Part shown: piece by piece, positions 1-51,854 of the stretch
How positions within the stretch are numbered: position 1 is the stretch's first letter
Layout: each line of letters opens with the position of its first letter
Assembly (NCBI RefSeq): GCF_028372415.1
Contig: NC_092872.1
Span: 391,056,853-391,120,852 of the forward strand
Source: Notamacropus eugenii
Taxonomy: Eukaryota > Chordata > Mammalia > Diprotodontia > Macropodidae
Direction of reading: 5' to 3'
DNA: 64,000 nt
The notes under the pieces: generated by a model
The model's database searches: none
What the model was told of the DNA's origin: nothing
What the model saw: the letters and a program-made list of their open reading frames with translations, nothing else
Translations under genes and position numbers: made by a program

Positions 1-539
1 AATATAACATTTGTGTGTACTGAGAAAGCAAAAAAAAATACATGTGACTTGCTTTACTGCAATATTTGCTTTATGGTGGTTTTCTGGAACCAAACCTGAA
101 ATATCCCTGAGGTATGCCTGTAGACTGGATGTAATGAGAAAAGGTAGATTCAAGGCTACACAAAGAACTCAGCAGAAAAGCTATCACATACCTAAAGGGA
201 ACTAATTGAACACCTGATGAAAGAGAGAAAAGGATTTACAGCTGCTCTGTGCCCTTTGCCACACATATGATCCTTAATTGTGAGTTCACTTTCTATGAAC
301 ATCATTGTGGGAGAATGTTTTCCTAGTTTGAGATATTTTGTCCCAACCATACTTCCATAATAAATATCTGTGTCTAAAAGCTTAGTCTCAATGACTAATT
401 CATACCAGTAATAGTCTTTGAGGGAAGCATATCAATTGGGTATCTTGAGCTACAACAACGGCTATAGCTGGATAGTGAAGAGAAGCCCTAGACTAGGAGT
501 AAACTTGGAGGCATCTTAAAAAGGTTACTGCAATCGGCA
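1..539. other. Intergenic, nothing recognised
   Basis: AT-rich, no exon-like ORF and no repeat family that I recognise. Confidence 0.5.
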
Positions 540-1955
540 CCTTCACTTTCTCTTCTCTCACTCTCTCCTTATCCCTTTACTGATCTTCATTATCATTATT
601 TCATTGACGATACTTTCTCCAAAGTTACTAATGATGTTTTAATTGCCAAATCCCATGGCCTTTTCCCAATCTTCATTCTACTTTACCTCTCTATAGCTTT
701 TGATATTGTCAGTAATTCTTTCTTCCTTGCTACTCTCTTCTCTCTAGGTTTTTGGATCATCTATCTCTCCCAGTTTTCCTCCTACTTATCTAACCACTAG
801 TCCTCTGTCTCCTTTGCTGAATTTCCCTCCAGGTCATGCCCTTTAAATTCAGGTGTCCCTGAGAGTTCTATTCTAGGCCATCTCCTCTTCTCCTTCTTTA
901 ATACTTCACTTGATGATCTCATCTGCTCCCTTGCATTTAGCAATCATCTCTGTACTGATGATTCTCAAATGTATTTTTTCCCTGATCTAATCTTTCTGCT
1001 TACCTCCAGTCTTGCATTTTCAACTGCCTTTCAAACTTCTTAAACTGTATGTCCAGTGGATAAATTTTTTCCTAAACCCTCCCCCCCTCCTACTTTCCCT
1101 ATTACTGGAGAGGGAAATGGCATCCTCTTAATTTCTTAGGGTAACAACCTAGTAATCATCCTGGATTCCTCACTACTCTCACCACCTTCATATCCAAACT
1201 GTTTCCAAAGTCTGTAGATTTCACCTGTACAACATTTCTCATATATGCCCTCTTTTCTCCTCTGACACTGAAACACTTCTAGTTTAAGCTTTCATCAACT
1301 TATGCCTTGATCATTATAATAGTTTGCTTGTGTGTCTGCCTGCCTCAATTTTCTCCCCACTCTAATCCATTTTCCATTCAGCCACTAAAGTAATTTTCCT
1401 AAAACACAGGTCTGATTATGTCACTCTCCTACTCAATGAACTCTAATGACTTCATATTGCTTCCAGGAGCAAATACAGAATGCTGTGGCATTCAAAGACC
1501 TTCATAACCTAGCTGCCTCCCATCTTTCCAGTCTTTTCACCCTTTATTCCCCAACACTGACTGATCTAGAGACGTTGGTCTCCTGGATGCCCCGAGAAGA
1601 CACTCCATATTTGGCTCCTAGAATTCTTTCTGGCTCTCCCTCATACCTGGGATTTTCTCCCTCCTCAATTCCACCTATGGACCACCCTGACTTTCTTTAA
1701 GCCCCAATTAAAATCTCACCTTCTGGGAAGACTTTCTTAGCCTCTCTTAATTTCAGTGCTTTCACTTTTTTAATCAGTTCCCATTTATCCTGCATTTAGC
1801 TTGCTTTGTACACGTTTGTTTACATGTTGTCTCTCCAATTGGATTTTAAGTAGCTTGAAGGCAGGGACTATCTTTTCTGTCTTTTTGTATCCCCAGTGCT
1901 TAATACAGTGCCTGGCACACAATAGGTGCTTAATAAATATTTACTAGTTCATTGA
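540..1955 (+). repeat. L2 LINE, 3' half of ORF2 to the 3' end
   Basis: Degenerate L2 sense copy. It runs from RT-domain sequence (CTGATGATTCTCAAATGTAT region) through the familiar CAGCCACTAAAGTAATTTTC and GTCTGATTATGTCACTCTCC stretches to the tail GCCTGGCACACAATAGGTGC TTAATAAATA. Many stops show that it is ancient. An 84-codon ORF at 1446-1700 is a remnant of it. Confidence 0.8.
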
Positions 1956-2034
1956 TCTGACCTGCAGTGCCAGTAGAGGGGAGGGGAGTAACCTCAGAGT
2001 TTATATATACAACAGAGGTATCGAATTCTAAGAA

Positions 2035-2840
2035 GAGAGAATGTCAGCAAGTTAGTTGCATACATATTTCTTTTAGGTTCCGCACTATATAAGGTACTGT
2101 GGAGAGCCAAGGGAATTATAAGGGTCTCTGATGACAAAGATTCTACAATCTAATTTGGAAGAGAGAATCAAATGACATGGTACAGGATAAGAGCAATACA
2201 GTCACAGTGAATCAATGGACAAAGTATAGTAGGAGAGACCCCTAAGAGTCATGGATAGCAAAAGGTTTCAGGGGAAAGGTGGGGCTTGAGTAGACTTTCT
2301 ATTGACACACGGAAAGAAATGTTCATGAAAGAGGAACATGAATAAAGGCCTGAAGGCAAAAATTCAGTATGACATTTTGGAGGGATGGTAAGAAGACTGA
2401 TGTTACTTTGAATGACAGATACACGTATGTTGAGTCATCAATGATAATTGTCTGCTAGGTAAGGCAGACTAGATTTGAAAACAAAGTATTCATTTAAACC
2501 CAGAGGGAAATTGTAGCTACTGAAGGTTTTTGAGCAGTGGAATAAAATGATGAAATGCTAATGGAACATTAGACTGGTATCATTATATAAGACATATAAG
2601 AATTAATGGAAACATTAATGAACCCAACTCAGAGGCTGCTGTCCTAATCTAGGCATGAGGTGATTAGGGCATAGAATACTATGGTGTCAGTAAGGGATGG
2701 AAAGGGAAAGATGAAGATAAGGGACATCAGAAAGGGCCTATCAATAGAACTTGGAGATTTCCTCAATATGAGGGAGAAAAGCATGAGATTTAAGGGTTAC
2801 CTCCAAGTGTCACATAATGTGTGGGTGCATGGGGAGATAG
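2035..2840 (-). repeat. L2 LINE, antisense copy
   Basis: Reads as the reverse complement of the L2 3' end (AAGGTACTGTGGAGAGCC and TCTACAATCTAATTTGGAAG) followed by internal L2 sequence (GAAGGTTTTTGAGCAGTGGA). It lies tail-to-tail with the + copy just upstream. Highly diverged. Confidence 0.6.
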
Positions 2841-3184
2841 TCGTACTAAGTGATAGAGACAGATTATGAAATGGAGTATTGTTATAAAATAGTAGAAAAA
2901 GTAGCTTGGCAAGAAAACAAAATATTCCTTGCTATAATGTCTTAGGATCAAAGACAAAATGATAACCATAGAAATGTGGCATTGGTGGTACTTAAATGCT
3001 AAATGTGGTTTTAATGTTATATGTACCATGGAGGCCTATAAAACAGTTATAAATGTTCCAATAAGAACATGCAGAAGGTAAGAGAAGCATAGATAAGTCT
3101 AGATAGTTTCAAAGTAATGAAGAAGAGAATTAAGAGCAGGAAGAGATGAGAATTTAAATCTTCACATTTCCTTTCACTGAAATA
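2841..3184. other. Intergenic, nothing recognised
   Basis: AT-rich sequence between an L2 copy and a MIR; two short ORFs here are not supported by anything else. Confidence 0.4.
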
Positions 3185-3410
3185 ACACTGACACATGTTT
3201 ACTGAGTGCTTTACAATTATGGGAAAAAATTGGCGATGGAATTTCATTGCATCTTTCAAATAATCCCGTGAGACAGGTAGTTAAAATATTGTCCTTATTT
3301 TACTCACGAGGATACTGAAGTTCAGAGAGGTTAAGTAATTTACCCAAAGCCACACAATACAGAAATGACTGTTGATTTTGAATCTAGTTACATTTACTAC
3401 CATTTCAGTA
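3185..3410 (-). repeat. MIR SINE, antisense
   Basis: Shows the reverse-complement MIR core: TTTACTGAGTGCTTTACA, then ATTTTACTCACGAGGATACT, AGAGAGGTTAAGTAATTTAC and CCACACAATACAG. Confidence 0.75.
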
Positions 3411-4160
3411 CTCTTTTCTTACTATACTCTATGTGACTCTATCCCTTTCCCTGCTTTTTCTGAAGTATTAGTACCCAGCAGGATGATTCTTCATAGCTAT
3501 TTTGCAGCAAAAATCATATAATACACCAGTCTCCAGTAATAATGCCATGTATATCATAGCATTCTATGAATTCATTTACCTTTCTTTACATTGTAATTAT
3601 TTTTAAATCTCTGGACAAAGGATAGCCCCAGAGAATGTCTGGCTAATGAACTCCAGATTTCTTATCCAACATCATGAAATTGAAAGGTCTAATCTTCTAT
3701 GCCTTTCAACAGGGATTTCATAACTCTAATTTCATTCTCTGTTGTCATTTAGCATCTATAATTAATGAAATGTCCACCCATTAGGAAACTGCTTCTTGGA
3801 ATTAAGGTAGGTGAGATCCCTTCCAGCATCATTAAATGATCTTCAATTGCAATATAGAAATTGTTCCTTTGTGACCTTTTTCCCTTGGGGAAATTTATAA
3901 TAATATGTTCTATTAGTTCATCATGGTGTTCACTGGCTTGTCCAAATAAACTTGCAATGGAAATGATTCCTAAGTAGCTCTGCAAGGGTAAAATAGATGA
4001 ACAAGTGGGCAAGACCATTGGGTGATGCACTTTGCCTATGTTAATTAATGACCTCTTCTCTGTGAAAAAAAAAAAAAAGTTTAGTCTTGTAGCCATCATG
4101 GCACCATCTGCAAATTTTACTTTGGGAGACTGCAATCAATCAAACTATCCTATTTGAAGA
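3411..4160. other. Intergenic, no recognised repeat; one 128-codon minus-strand ORF
   Basis: An open frame at 3749-4135 on - has no sequence I recognise, and its length is near what chance gives in AT-rich DNA of this size. It may be part of an unrecognised old element. Confidence 0.35.
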
Positions 4161-4164
4161 GCTT

Positions 4165-4445
4165 CTAATGATTTTAGAATTCTAGTGTGAAGAAATCTTA
4201 GGGTTTAACTTCCTAATTTTACAGATAAAGAAGCTGAGGTCCATATAAGTAACAGGGTGCAGATGGATTTAGAGTTACAGGGGATATTAAAGGCCATCTA
4301 GCCAAATTCTCTCATTTTCTAGGTGAGGAAAACGAGTTCCAGAACAATTAAATGACTTGCCAAAATTCACATAGGTCATAAGAAAGAGAGAAAGGATTTA
4401 AACCCATCTGATTCCAAAACCAGAACTCTTTCCAGTACACTACCC
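4165..4445 (-). repeat. MIR-related SINE remnant(s), antisense
   Basis: Two successive stretches read like GGAAGGGACCTTAGAGGCCA-type SINE sequence: TAATTTTACAGATAAAGAAG CTGAGG, then AAAGGCCATCTAGCCAAATT, AATGACTTGCCAAAATTCAC and CTCTTTCCAGTACACTACCC. Confidence 0.6.
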
Positions 4446-4839
4446 TTCCTTGAATTATCTAATGTCTTGAAATGATCAAGTAGACTCTGGAAAGGTGATT
4501 ATTGCCTCCTATGACTGATGATACAGCTTTTTAAAATTATTTCATATGATGATAATTAGGATGTTTCTCCAATAGAGATGTTGATGATGTGTAGTTTTTC
4601 TTTGAAGGATACTCATATGCTGTGTATATAATTGACAAATCCAACAGAATTGTGGCAGCATCATCATTAATTAATCTACTGATACTGCAGTTCAGGCATA
4701 CTGTTGAATATGACCTTTAAGCCACTTAGGATCATTGAAGCCAATGAACAGCTCCCTAAAATGTAATGCACATTATTCTTCATTTTTCTTATGCAGATCT
4801 AGAGTCTGCACTTTGTTTATCTAGAATGTTTATCCTTCA

Positions 4840-5095
4840 TACATACACACATCACACTTAGGCACATATATGTGTAGGAGAGACATATATCTATAGATAA
4901 TCTATAGGTATATATTCAGAGATATTTATAGACCAAGATAAATACATAGATGTAGGTATTGGTAATATAGAAACATAGATATCCATATTCCTATTTACCC
5001 ATATATCTATATCTTCATATCTTTATATATGTGTGTATAAGGTGTGTGGGTGTGTGTATGTATATGTGTGTTTGTATGCATGTGTGTAGATGAAA
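4840..5095. repeat. TA/TG-rich low-complexity tract
   Basis: About 250 bp of degenerate ATATAGAT and TGTGTGTATG repeats, a decayed compound microsatellite. A related short tract lies at 5260-5290. Confidence 0.8.
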
Positions 5096-5654
5096 TTAAT
5101 TCCTATACAACTGCATAATGTGATCTGGCCAATTAATATTCTTTATCTACTTTGTACCTCCAGTTATTTTGATCTTTTTCAAAGAGAGAATTTTTCTTTA
5201 AAGGCTGCATGTTTTACTGTACCATATTACTCAAGCAAAATATCTCTGAATACATAATATGTATTGTGTATGTATGTATACACATATCATCATTATTAGG
5301 GAAAATAATTTTGCATTAATGTAAGACATCTTTTATAAAAATTGTACACACTTTTGGAGAACATGCCTCCTTGTTCTATGCATTACAATATGATACTTAG
5401 AAGAATATTATATAGTTATCTGTTCATTCTATTTGACATGGAGTTTTGTATGCTTTCAACATATATAGGTAGAAAAGTGCTCACATATTGCTTGAGGAGG
5501 GTCTTTAAGAATATATTGCATTCTGCAAAGTTGTAAAATTTCTGGAAATGGGCAGACAGACAGAGTGGGATGTTTCCCCTCTTTCCCCACCACCCTGCCT
5601 GACAATCTCCTGTGACTGTGCACATTGTCTGCTTTTGGAAAAGACTGTTTCTTT

Positions 5655-5735
5655 CTCATACTTTCATAAAAAATGAGATAAAATGCTTTACAAACCTTAA
5701 AGCACTATATAAACCTGAGTTATTGTCATTGTTAT
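5655..5735 (+). repeat. MAR1/MIR-type SINE 3' piece
   Basis: Contains AATGCTTTACAAACCTTAAA GCACTATATAAA, the typical 3' core of marsupial CORE-SINEs. Confidence 0.6.
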
Positions 5736-5994
5736 GCATCGAAAATATAGGTGATGAAGTCGGCATATGGATAGGTAGTTTTATTATCTCATCAAGCACC
5801 ACTCTGCTCTTTTTCTTCCATAAAGAACTAGTGATCTTTTTTTACTTCTACAATCTTCTCCTTATCAAGATTTCTTCAAACTATTTCTAGGAGACTTTAG
5901 TATTGTGTCATTTCCATCATGGATTTCTTCAGCCTATGCTTTGTTCCAACAGCTCTCCCTGCATTCATATCCTTAAGCACATGTGCTGCTTTGC

Positions 5995-6065
5995 ATATAG
6001 TACTAGTATGTATGTGTATGTATGTATGTGTGTATATATATATGTATATACTCATACACACATAT
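5995..6065. repeat. (TATG)n/(TA)n microsatellite
   Basis: TATGTGTATGTATGTATG units followed by TATATATA and CACACATA. Confidence 0.85.
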
Positions 6066-6069
6066 TAGT

Positions 6070-7969
6070 GGAATACCAATATGGTGGTATCACTATCATT
6101 CCTGATGAGTGGAAGTGCCTCCATATATCCCAGCATTTTTGGAAATTTATTTTTTTTCTGAATCCTGAGAAAAATCAGTTTAGAATTTGGAGGAAATTAT
6201 TTGTGAGAATAAATGGCTATCAATCAACCTAGAGACATTACTGGTTTGATGGAATCCATTGACATTAAGTTGAAAGTAAGATAAAGAAATGTTGACCCTT
6301 AGTATCTTAGGTTAAAGTTGACATTTCTGGGCACTACGAAGAAGCATGTAGGAGAGAAGCAGTCACTATCTAATCAATTTTACTTATAACTGTTGCCATA
6401 TTATGTGTGTATTCAAGGCCCTGTATCCTTAGAACAATGAATCATTTTTGCAAATAAAAGAAATATTAATGCTTATGCACGTAGTATATTTTATATGAGT
6501 ATGCTAAGTGGTGTTCCAATATATTATGAGTTTTGGAAGCAAAATAACTCTTCAAATTAGTAATTTTACACATGATTCTCTGTGGTGCTACTAACCTTGT
6601 TAGGAGATTTGAATGTTGGGTTACATAATACTGATAATACTCAAGCATTTGCAAGGATTTGAATATTGTACAGTTGTTTGTAAATAGAACTAAACTTTCT
6701 GATTCTTATTTGTTAAAATTTTTATATATCCCTAATGATGAGTGAAGAATATGAGTAATGTTTGAAGTATTTTAAGAAAAAAATAAAGGAAATCAGTCAC
6801 CTCATTGCCAGATACATTTTAAATCATTATGACAATATATTGGCTCAGGGTAACAATAAACTATGTATTTATTATATATTAGCTTTTCACTGAAAATTGT
6901 GGAAACTTTTAATATGTAATATGTAAAAATGCTTTTAATTATAACAGGAAAATGAACCACCATTGTGAATGTATAATCATTGTTATTTAAACAATAAATA
7001 AAATATCATGAAAAATAAAAAAAAAAGAACTTATGACTTCCATGATTGCCAAGAAGTCCCTGGAATTTCCATTTTCCATTCCAAAATCCCAAAGATTAGT
7101 AACTAGGAATTTGGAAATACAAACATAAGTCACTAGTTAAATAGTGGCAGATGCATTCCCTTTTTTTTCCTTGTTATCTTCCCTTTAGCTTCATCTTCAA
7201 ATGCTGTCTCATGATAGGTTTAAGTCATTTTTGCGAGAAATTCCTTTTCTTCTTGTTTCCTTTCTGTTGACTTGTGAGGCACTATCATTCATAATCTCCT
7301 ATCATCCTACTCCATAACATTTTGCAAATGAACTTGTCCTGTATACTGTTGGTGCTCTTTCTAGACTGCATTTCTATGATTGGCAAAAAACACAGAATGC
7401 TTATTTCTTGAAGTAATTCCTGGATTGTATTGGCCTTTTGGTTATTTAAATTTCTTGAAGAAGTCTAACTCATAAAAAACTGTCCGTCCTTCTGAATATT
7501 GTGCTGGGACGCATAAAGTCTCAGGTGGAAAAGCTGTGTGTTTAAAATGGAGGTACATGTGGGAATGTTTTGTATCACTCCACATGTATAAAAGGATATC
7601 ATATTTCCTGCTTTCTCAATAGGTTGGAGAGGGGACAGGAAAGAATCTGGAACTCAAAAATGAAAATAAAAGAGAAATTCAAAAGGGTTTGAGTTGGGGG
7701 TGGGGTGGGGTTCCTGGTTTTAGGAAGCAAACAATAAAAAAGCTTGAAACCAAAACACATACTAACAAAACTCGAGTCCTTTTTCTGTGTTTTTACTTGC
7801 TCATAGGCAGGACATTGGGACATTTTGTTAAATATAAAGAAAAGATCTATCAGTAATATAGAAAAAATCAAAATGAAGACTTAAGAGAAAGGCCATTTAT
7901 TAAAAAAAAAAAAAACAATGTAGTAAGAGCTGAGTAGGAATATGTGAACCATAAAAATAAAAAATGTGG
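6070..7969. other. Upstream intergenic, nothing recognised
   Basis: AT-rich single-copy-looking DNA. Short A-runs at 7016-7026 and 7900-7914, and a G/C-skewed patch GGGGGTGGGGTGGGG at 7697-7711. No exon-like ORF. Confidence 0.45.
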
Positions 7970-8404
7970 AGCCCATTTTGAACATAATCTCAATCAGCAA
8001 GATGCCACTGCTTTTCCAGATTCCCTAATGGGGCCCTGCTAACTCCTTGCCAAAACTAGCAGTGGATTTCTTCCTTTTAATCTCCCCTAATGCCTTATTC
8101 TATTATTGTCACTGCTCTCACCATGCACTGTCCCTTCAACCCTCATTATCCAACTGAGCCAGTCAGAGAAGCCTGAGTGGTGGTGAAGAAGTCTAAGACT
8201 ACAAACTCCCCCAAAAGAGAGGGAAGTAAAAGAAAGAGGGGTACCTACTTGTACACTCCCCTGAAACTCTTCCACAGAAGCTTCTTTATCCACTGAGTCA
8301 CTGGGTTGAAGAGAATAAGAACAAGGGATATGTAAGGTCTTGGGAGCATTGCTCCAGTAGACTGGTAGAGGAGGGTGGGAAAGGGGAAGCCCCTGCACAG
8401 TACA
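7970..8404 (+). promoter_or_regulatory. Probable GABRA6 promoter and 5' UTR
   Basis: This is repeat-free sequence of higher GC than its flanks, directly before the start codon. Visible motifs are an NFI half-site TTGCCAA at 8047-8053 (NFI factors are known regulators of GABRA6 in granule cells), a perfect AP-1 consensus TGAGTCA at 8294-8300, and a perfect inverted repeat GGAGCA-T-TGCTCC at 8343-8355. No TATA box stands close to the ATG; a TATAAAAG at about 7587 lies 0.8 kb away. The transcription start cannot be placed from sequence alone, so the limits are approximate. Confidence 0.4.
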
Positions 8405-48150
<39,746 letters not shown>

Positions 48151-48960
48151 TTATCAGAAAAAAATAACCTGTACAGGTAGTATCTATATTTAATGTACCT
48201 ACAATTTATATTCTACATAGCATAGGGACTCAAGCTTTTAAAATTGTATTAAATTTGGAAACATAATTTGGATAACATAAAGTAATTATATACTAAATAA
48301 TATTGATAGCAAAATGTGAAGGATGAAAAAAGCTAACCTTTCTTTTAAAAATGCTATTTTCTAAAAGATTAGAATGATACTTAAGTGTAGATCCAAGAGA
48401 TGTAAAGCAATTTTTTTGGTCTGTCATTGATGACTAATTTTCCCTGTTAATCACAAGATAAAGACCACGAAAATGTTAACAACTCCAAAGATTGCCTTAA
48501 AATGCATTAATTTTGGCCCATCTTCCAAAAGAACAAAATTATAAACATGCCCTAAATATTTATCAGTAGGTAAGATCAGCATGGAGGTGACCTTTATATT
48601 GGCTAAGAATGGCTTTCACTTGCATTGTGAAATCAGCATTCAGCCTGACCATGATTTTTTTTAACCTTGCTGTGCTCTTTTACCTCAGTAAAGTATGATA
48701 TTTGTATATCTATGAATTATTCATTCAATATAAAATATGTATGCATATGTACATAGCTTAAGCGCTATTCAAAAAATAATGCATCTGTACACTATTAGTT
48801 GTCCTTAAGAAAATGTGCTCGGTACTATGCCCTGCAATTATAGAGGTTGTAGTGAGTAAAATGAAATCATTAAAACCTTATATTTTACATATAAATGTCT
48901 CTTTTTTATCTTCCTCCTGTTTCTAAGAATGCCCAAATAAAGCCTCCCCTGACCTTAAAC
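48151..48960 (+). other. GABRA6 3' UTR with candidate poly(A) signal
   Basis: AT-rich sequence after the stop, free of recognisable repeats. The first canonical AATAAA is at 48936-48941, after which an L2 3'-end fragment begins near 49.0 kb. The end of the transcript is inferred. Confidence 0.45.
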
Positions 48961-48999
48961 AGAGTCACCTCTAGATAAGGCAGTCCAAACTAATATATA

Positions 49000-49060
49000 T
49001 TTATTAAGCACCTGCTATTGATAAGACAGCTTGGGATATAGACACCTCCCAGCTCCAAAT
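49000..49060 (-). repeat. L2 3' end scrap, antisense
   Basis: ATTTATTAAGCACCTGCTAT TGATAAGACAGCTTGGGATA, truncated and diverged. Confidence 0.55.
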
Positions 49061-49234
49061 CCAAAAGTCAGACTCAGCCCACAAGAAATGTATAGACCGA
49101 CAGATTGTTGCTTAGATTTGGACTGTGGGGCACTGGAAGAACTAAATGGGGATATAGGAGTTATACTTTTATTTGGTGTTGGAAAAACAATCCGAGTAAC
49201 ATAACAATTCTTTAACTTGTTTGGCTAGTGATTA

Positions 49235-49384
49235 GGAGGCTCTACCTCCTTGTGATGCACTAAAATGGATTGGATTTGGATTGAGAAGACCTGGATGGAA
49301 ATTTAGGTCTAGCTCCACTATTTATTACCTCTCTGACCTTTGATAATTCACTAAGTCTCAGTTTCCTAATTAGAAAATGTGGTA

Positions 49385-49456
<72 letters not shown>
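49235..49456 (+). repeat. MIR SINE, sense, with (TG)n
   Basis: ATTGAGAAGACCTGGATGGA, TTTATTACCTCTCTGACCTT TG and TAAGTCTCAGTTTCCTAATT AG are SINE. A TG run of about 35 units follows at 49386-49455. Confidence 0.75.
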
Positions 49457-49460
<4 letters not shown>

Positions 49461-49629
49461 GGATGGTCCTCTATAGCTTTTACAGAATTCTTCTATGATC
49501 TTCTATTAGTTGAATCATGCTAGATTCAGATATTAAATTCAATTTTAAGCTTACGGAATCTGTAATACTCAGGCCTCGACAGTTTCTAAAGACTTAGATT
49601 TTGGTATCATATTTGCCAATTACTTTTGT

Positions 49630-49950
49630 GTGTTCAATCAAGTGAAACATTAATAGTAACTCACATTTATCAAGAAATAGATAAGGAACAAGTTAAAGAT
49701 TTGAACAGACTTTTAGAAAAATTAGATAAATTAGAATCATGGAAACTAATGAATGTGTATGACAGAAAGTATATGAATTACTTAGGTCATATGGCACCAT
49801 TACAAAAATTCACCATATACTAGAGCATTAAATACATGTGAAATTCAGTAAAGCAGCATATTAAATATATCCTAATAGAATTAAAATAAATGAAATGATA
49901 ATCAATAAATTAAAATTAAAGAAATGGTTCAGTTTTAGAAGACTATCTTA
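49630..49950 (+). repeat. LINE-like fragment, class uncertain
   Basis: A 65-codon open frame ending GHMAPLQKFTIY, followed by CATTAAATACATGTGAAATT C, resembles the end of a LINE endonuclease domain. Too decayed to classify. Confidence 0.4.
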
Positions 49951-49959
49951 TGGAACTTT

Positions 49960-51655
49960 CAGTGCTAAGATCATGGAGTAAGGAAGGAACTCTCTAAATC
50001 CCTGCCAAATTTTCCTCCAAACAATTTGAAAACCACCTCAGAAGCTGATCAAGGAACAGAGAAGCTGCTTACCAGCACAGGAGGAAAGGTCCATCTCACT
50101 GGGATGGAAGGTCAGACAGGTTCCAAAAGCAGGAACAGCCAGTTTCACTATAGGGGGCCTGCACCAGGTGCTCTGGCCCAGGGCAATCCATAAGTAAAGC
50201 CCCATCCTCCTGCAAGGCAGCAGTTTCTGCTTCACAGAAAGCCCACTCCACCCCACAAAGCCATTATTTAGGTCTTGACAGTTTTGTTGACAGTAAAGAG
50301 GCTCCTTCCCAGGGCAGGCCAACCACAAGACCCTGCTGTCTGGGACCTCCCCCAGAAAGACTCAGTTTCCATAGCAATTCACCAGCAGGGCCTCACCCCT
50401 AGGATAGACCAGCAGAAAGACTGTTTTCATAGCAATCCAGCTGGGAGACTGCCTGTGGGGCAGGGCAGGTCAGTAGAGAAACTCCACACACTGGGAAGGT
50501 AATCAGGGAGCCCCACCCCCTGTGCAAGCCAAAAGGGAATCATATTCTCTAGTGCAAGCAAGTAGCTAGGTCCTGAATCCTAGTGAAAGCCAGAAACAAG
50601 GCCTGGAACTCTAACACAAAAAGCTTGGGAAAGAGCCCAACTCTGACATAAAAACACCAAGTCATTAAATACACAGGGGAAAAAAATGAGCAAAAAAAGA
50701 AAACAGAAAAAAAGAATTTGACTATGCAAAGTTACAATGGTAACAAGGAGGATTCAAGGCATAAGCTTAGAAGAAGACAATGTGTCAAGATGGCTGCATG
50801 TGAAGCCTCGAGGAAAAATGTAATTTGCTTTTAGGCCCAAAAAGAACTCCTAGAACAGTTTAAAAAGAAATTTAAAAAGCATATTAGAGAAGTAGAAGAA
50901 AAATTTGGAAAAGAAATGAGAGCATTGAAAGACAAATATGAAAAATAGTCAACAGTATGGAAGAAAAATACAAAAATTCACTGATAAAAACAACTCTTTA
51001 AATATAGAATTGGTCAAATGCAAAAGGAGGTATGAAAGCTCACTGAAGAAAATAATTCCTTAAAAATCAGAACTGAGCAAGTGGAAGCTAATGAATACAT
51101 GAGACATCAAGATACAATAAAACAAAATAAAAAAAGGGAAAAAATAGAAGAAACTATGAAAATTCTCACTGAAAAAAAACTGACCTAGAAAATAGATCCA
51201 GAAGAGATAATTTAAGAATTGTTGGACTACCTGAAAGCCATGTGAAAAAAAAAAAGATCCTGAATAAAATCTTTCAAGAAATTATCAGTGAAAACTACTC
51301 TGATATACTGGAACCAGAAGACAAAATAGAAATTGAAAGAATTCAATGATCACCACGTTAAAGAGACCCCAAAATGAAAAGTCCCAGGAATATTGTAGCC
51401 AAATCCCAGAGTTCACAGATCAAGGAAATAGTATTGCAAGTAGCCCAAAAGAAACAATTCAAATTTCACATAGCTTCAATCAGGATTACACAGGATTTGA
51501 CAATTTAAACATTAAAGAACCACAGGGCTTGGAATGTGATATATAGGAAGACAAAGTAGTTAGGAGTACAACCAAGAATCACCTATCCAGTAAAAGTAGA
51601 TATGATCTCTTTCAGGGGGATAATGAACATTTAGCCAAATAGAGGACTTCCAAGA
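49960..51655 (+). repeat. L1 LINE, 5' UTR and ORF1, sense
   Basis: Starts at ATCATGGAGTAAGGAAGGAA C, the L1 5' end, then a GC-richer 5' UTR (50.05-50.65 kb). ORF1 remains follow: coiled-coil-coding AGAGAAGTAGAAGAAAAATT and AACTATGAAAATTCTCACTG, and the RRM/CTD part TTGGACTACCTGAAAGCC, ATTGAAAGAATTCAATGATC ACC, AGGAATATTGTAGCCAAATC CC and CCAAGAATCACCTATCCAG. Stops and frameshifts are frequent. Confidence 0.82.
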
Positions 51656-51659
51656 ATCC

Positions 51660-51845
51660 CTAATTAACAGACTTCATTATCTATGGTATCTTTCAACAAG
51701 ATATAGTTTCCTTCCTTATCTGTTTTTAAATTAGATTTATATTTACTTTTGTTTTGTCTGAGATCATGAGTGTTACCTCTGTTTTCTCTAAATGACATCG
51801 TGAAAATAGTCCTTACGGGACAATTTATGTCCTTAAAAACTTTCA
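51660..51845 (-). repeat. L1 ORF2 segment, inverted
   Basis: ATCTTTCAACAAGATATAGT TTCCTTCC and TTTTGTTTTGTCTGAGATCA TGAGTGTTACC match the antisense L1 at 22,020-22,115 in the same orientation, so they are antisense to the flanking + L1 pieces. Confidence 0.72.
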
Positions 51846-51854
51846 TGGGAGGTT

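Noticed and set aside
3749-4135. 128-codon minus-strand ORF as a possible gene
   Set aside because: No recognisable domain, includes a run of phenylalanines from a poly-A tract, no splice or promoter context, and its length is about what chance yields in 64 kb of AT-rich DNA.
7587-7594. TATAAAAG as the GABRA6 TATA box
   Set aside because: It is more than 800 bp before the start codon in AT-rich DNA, with no other promoter signs nearby.
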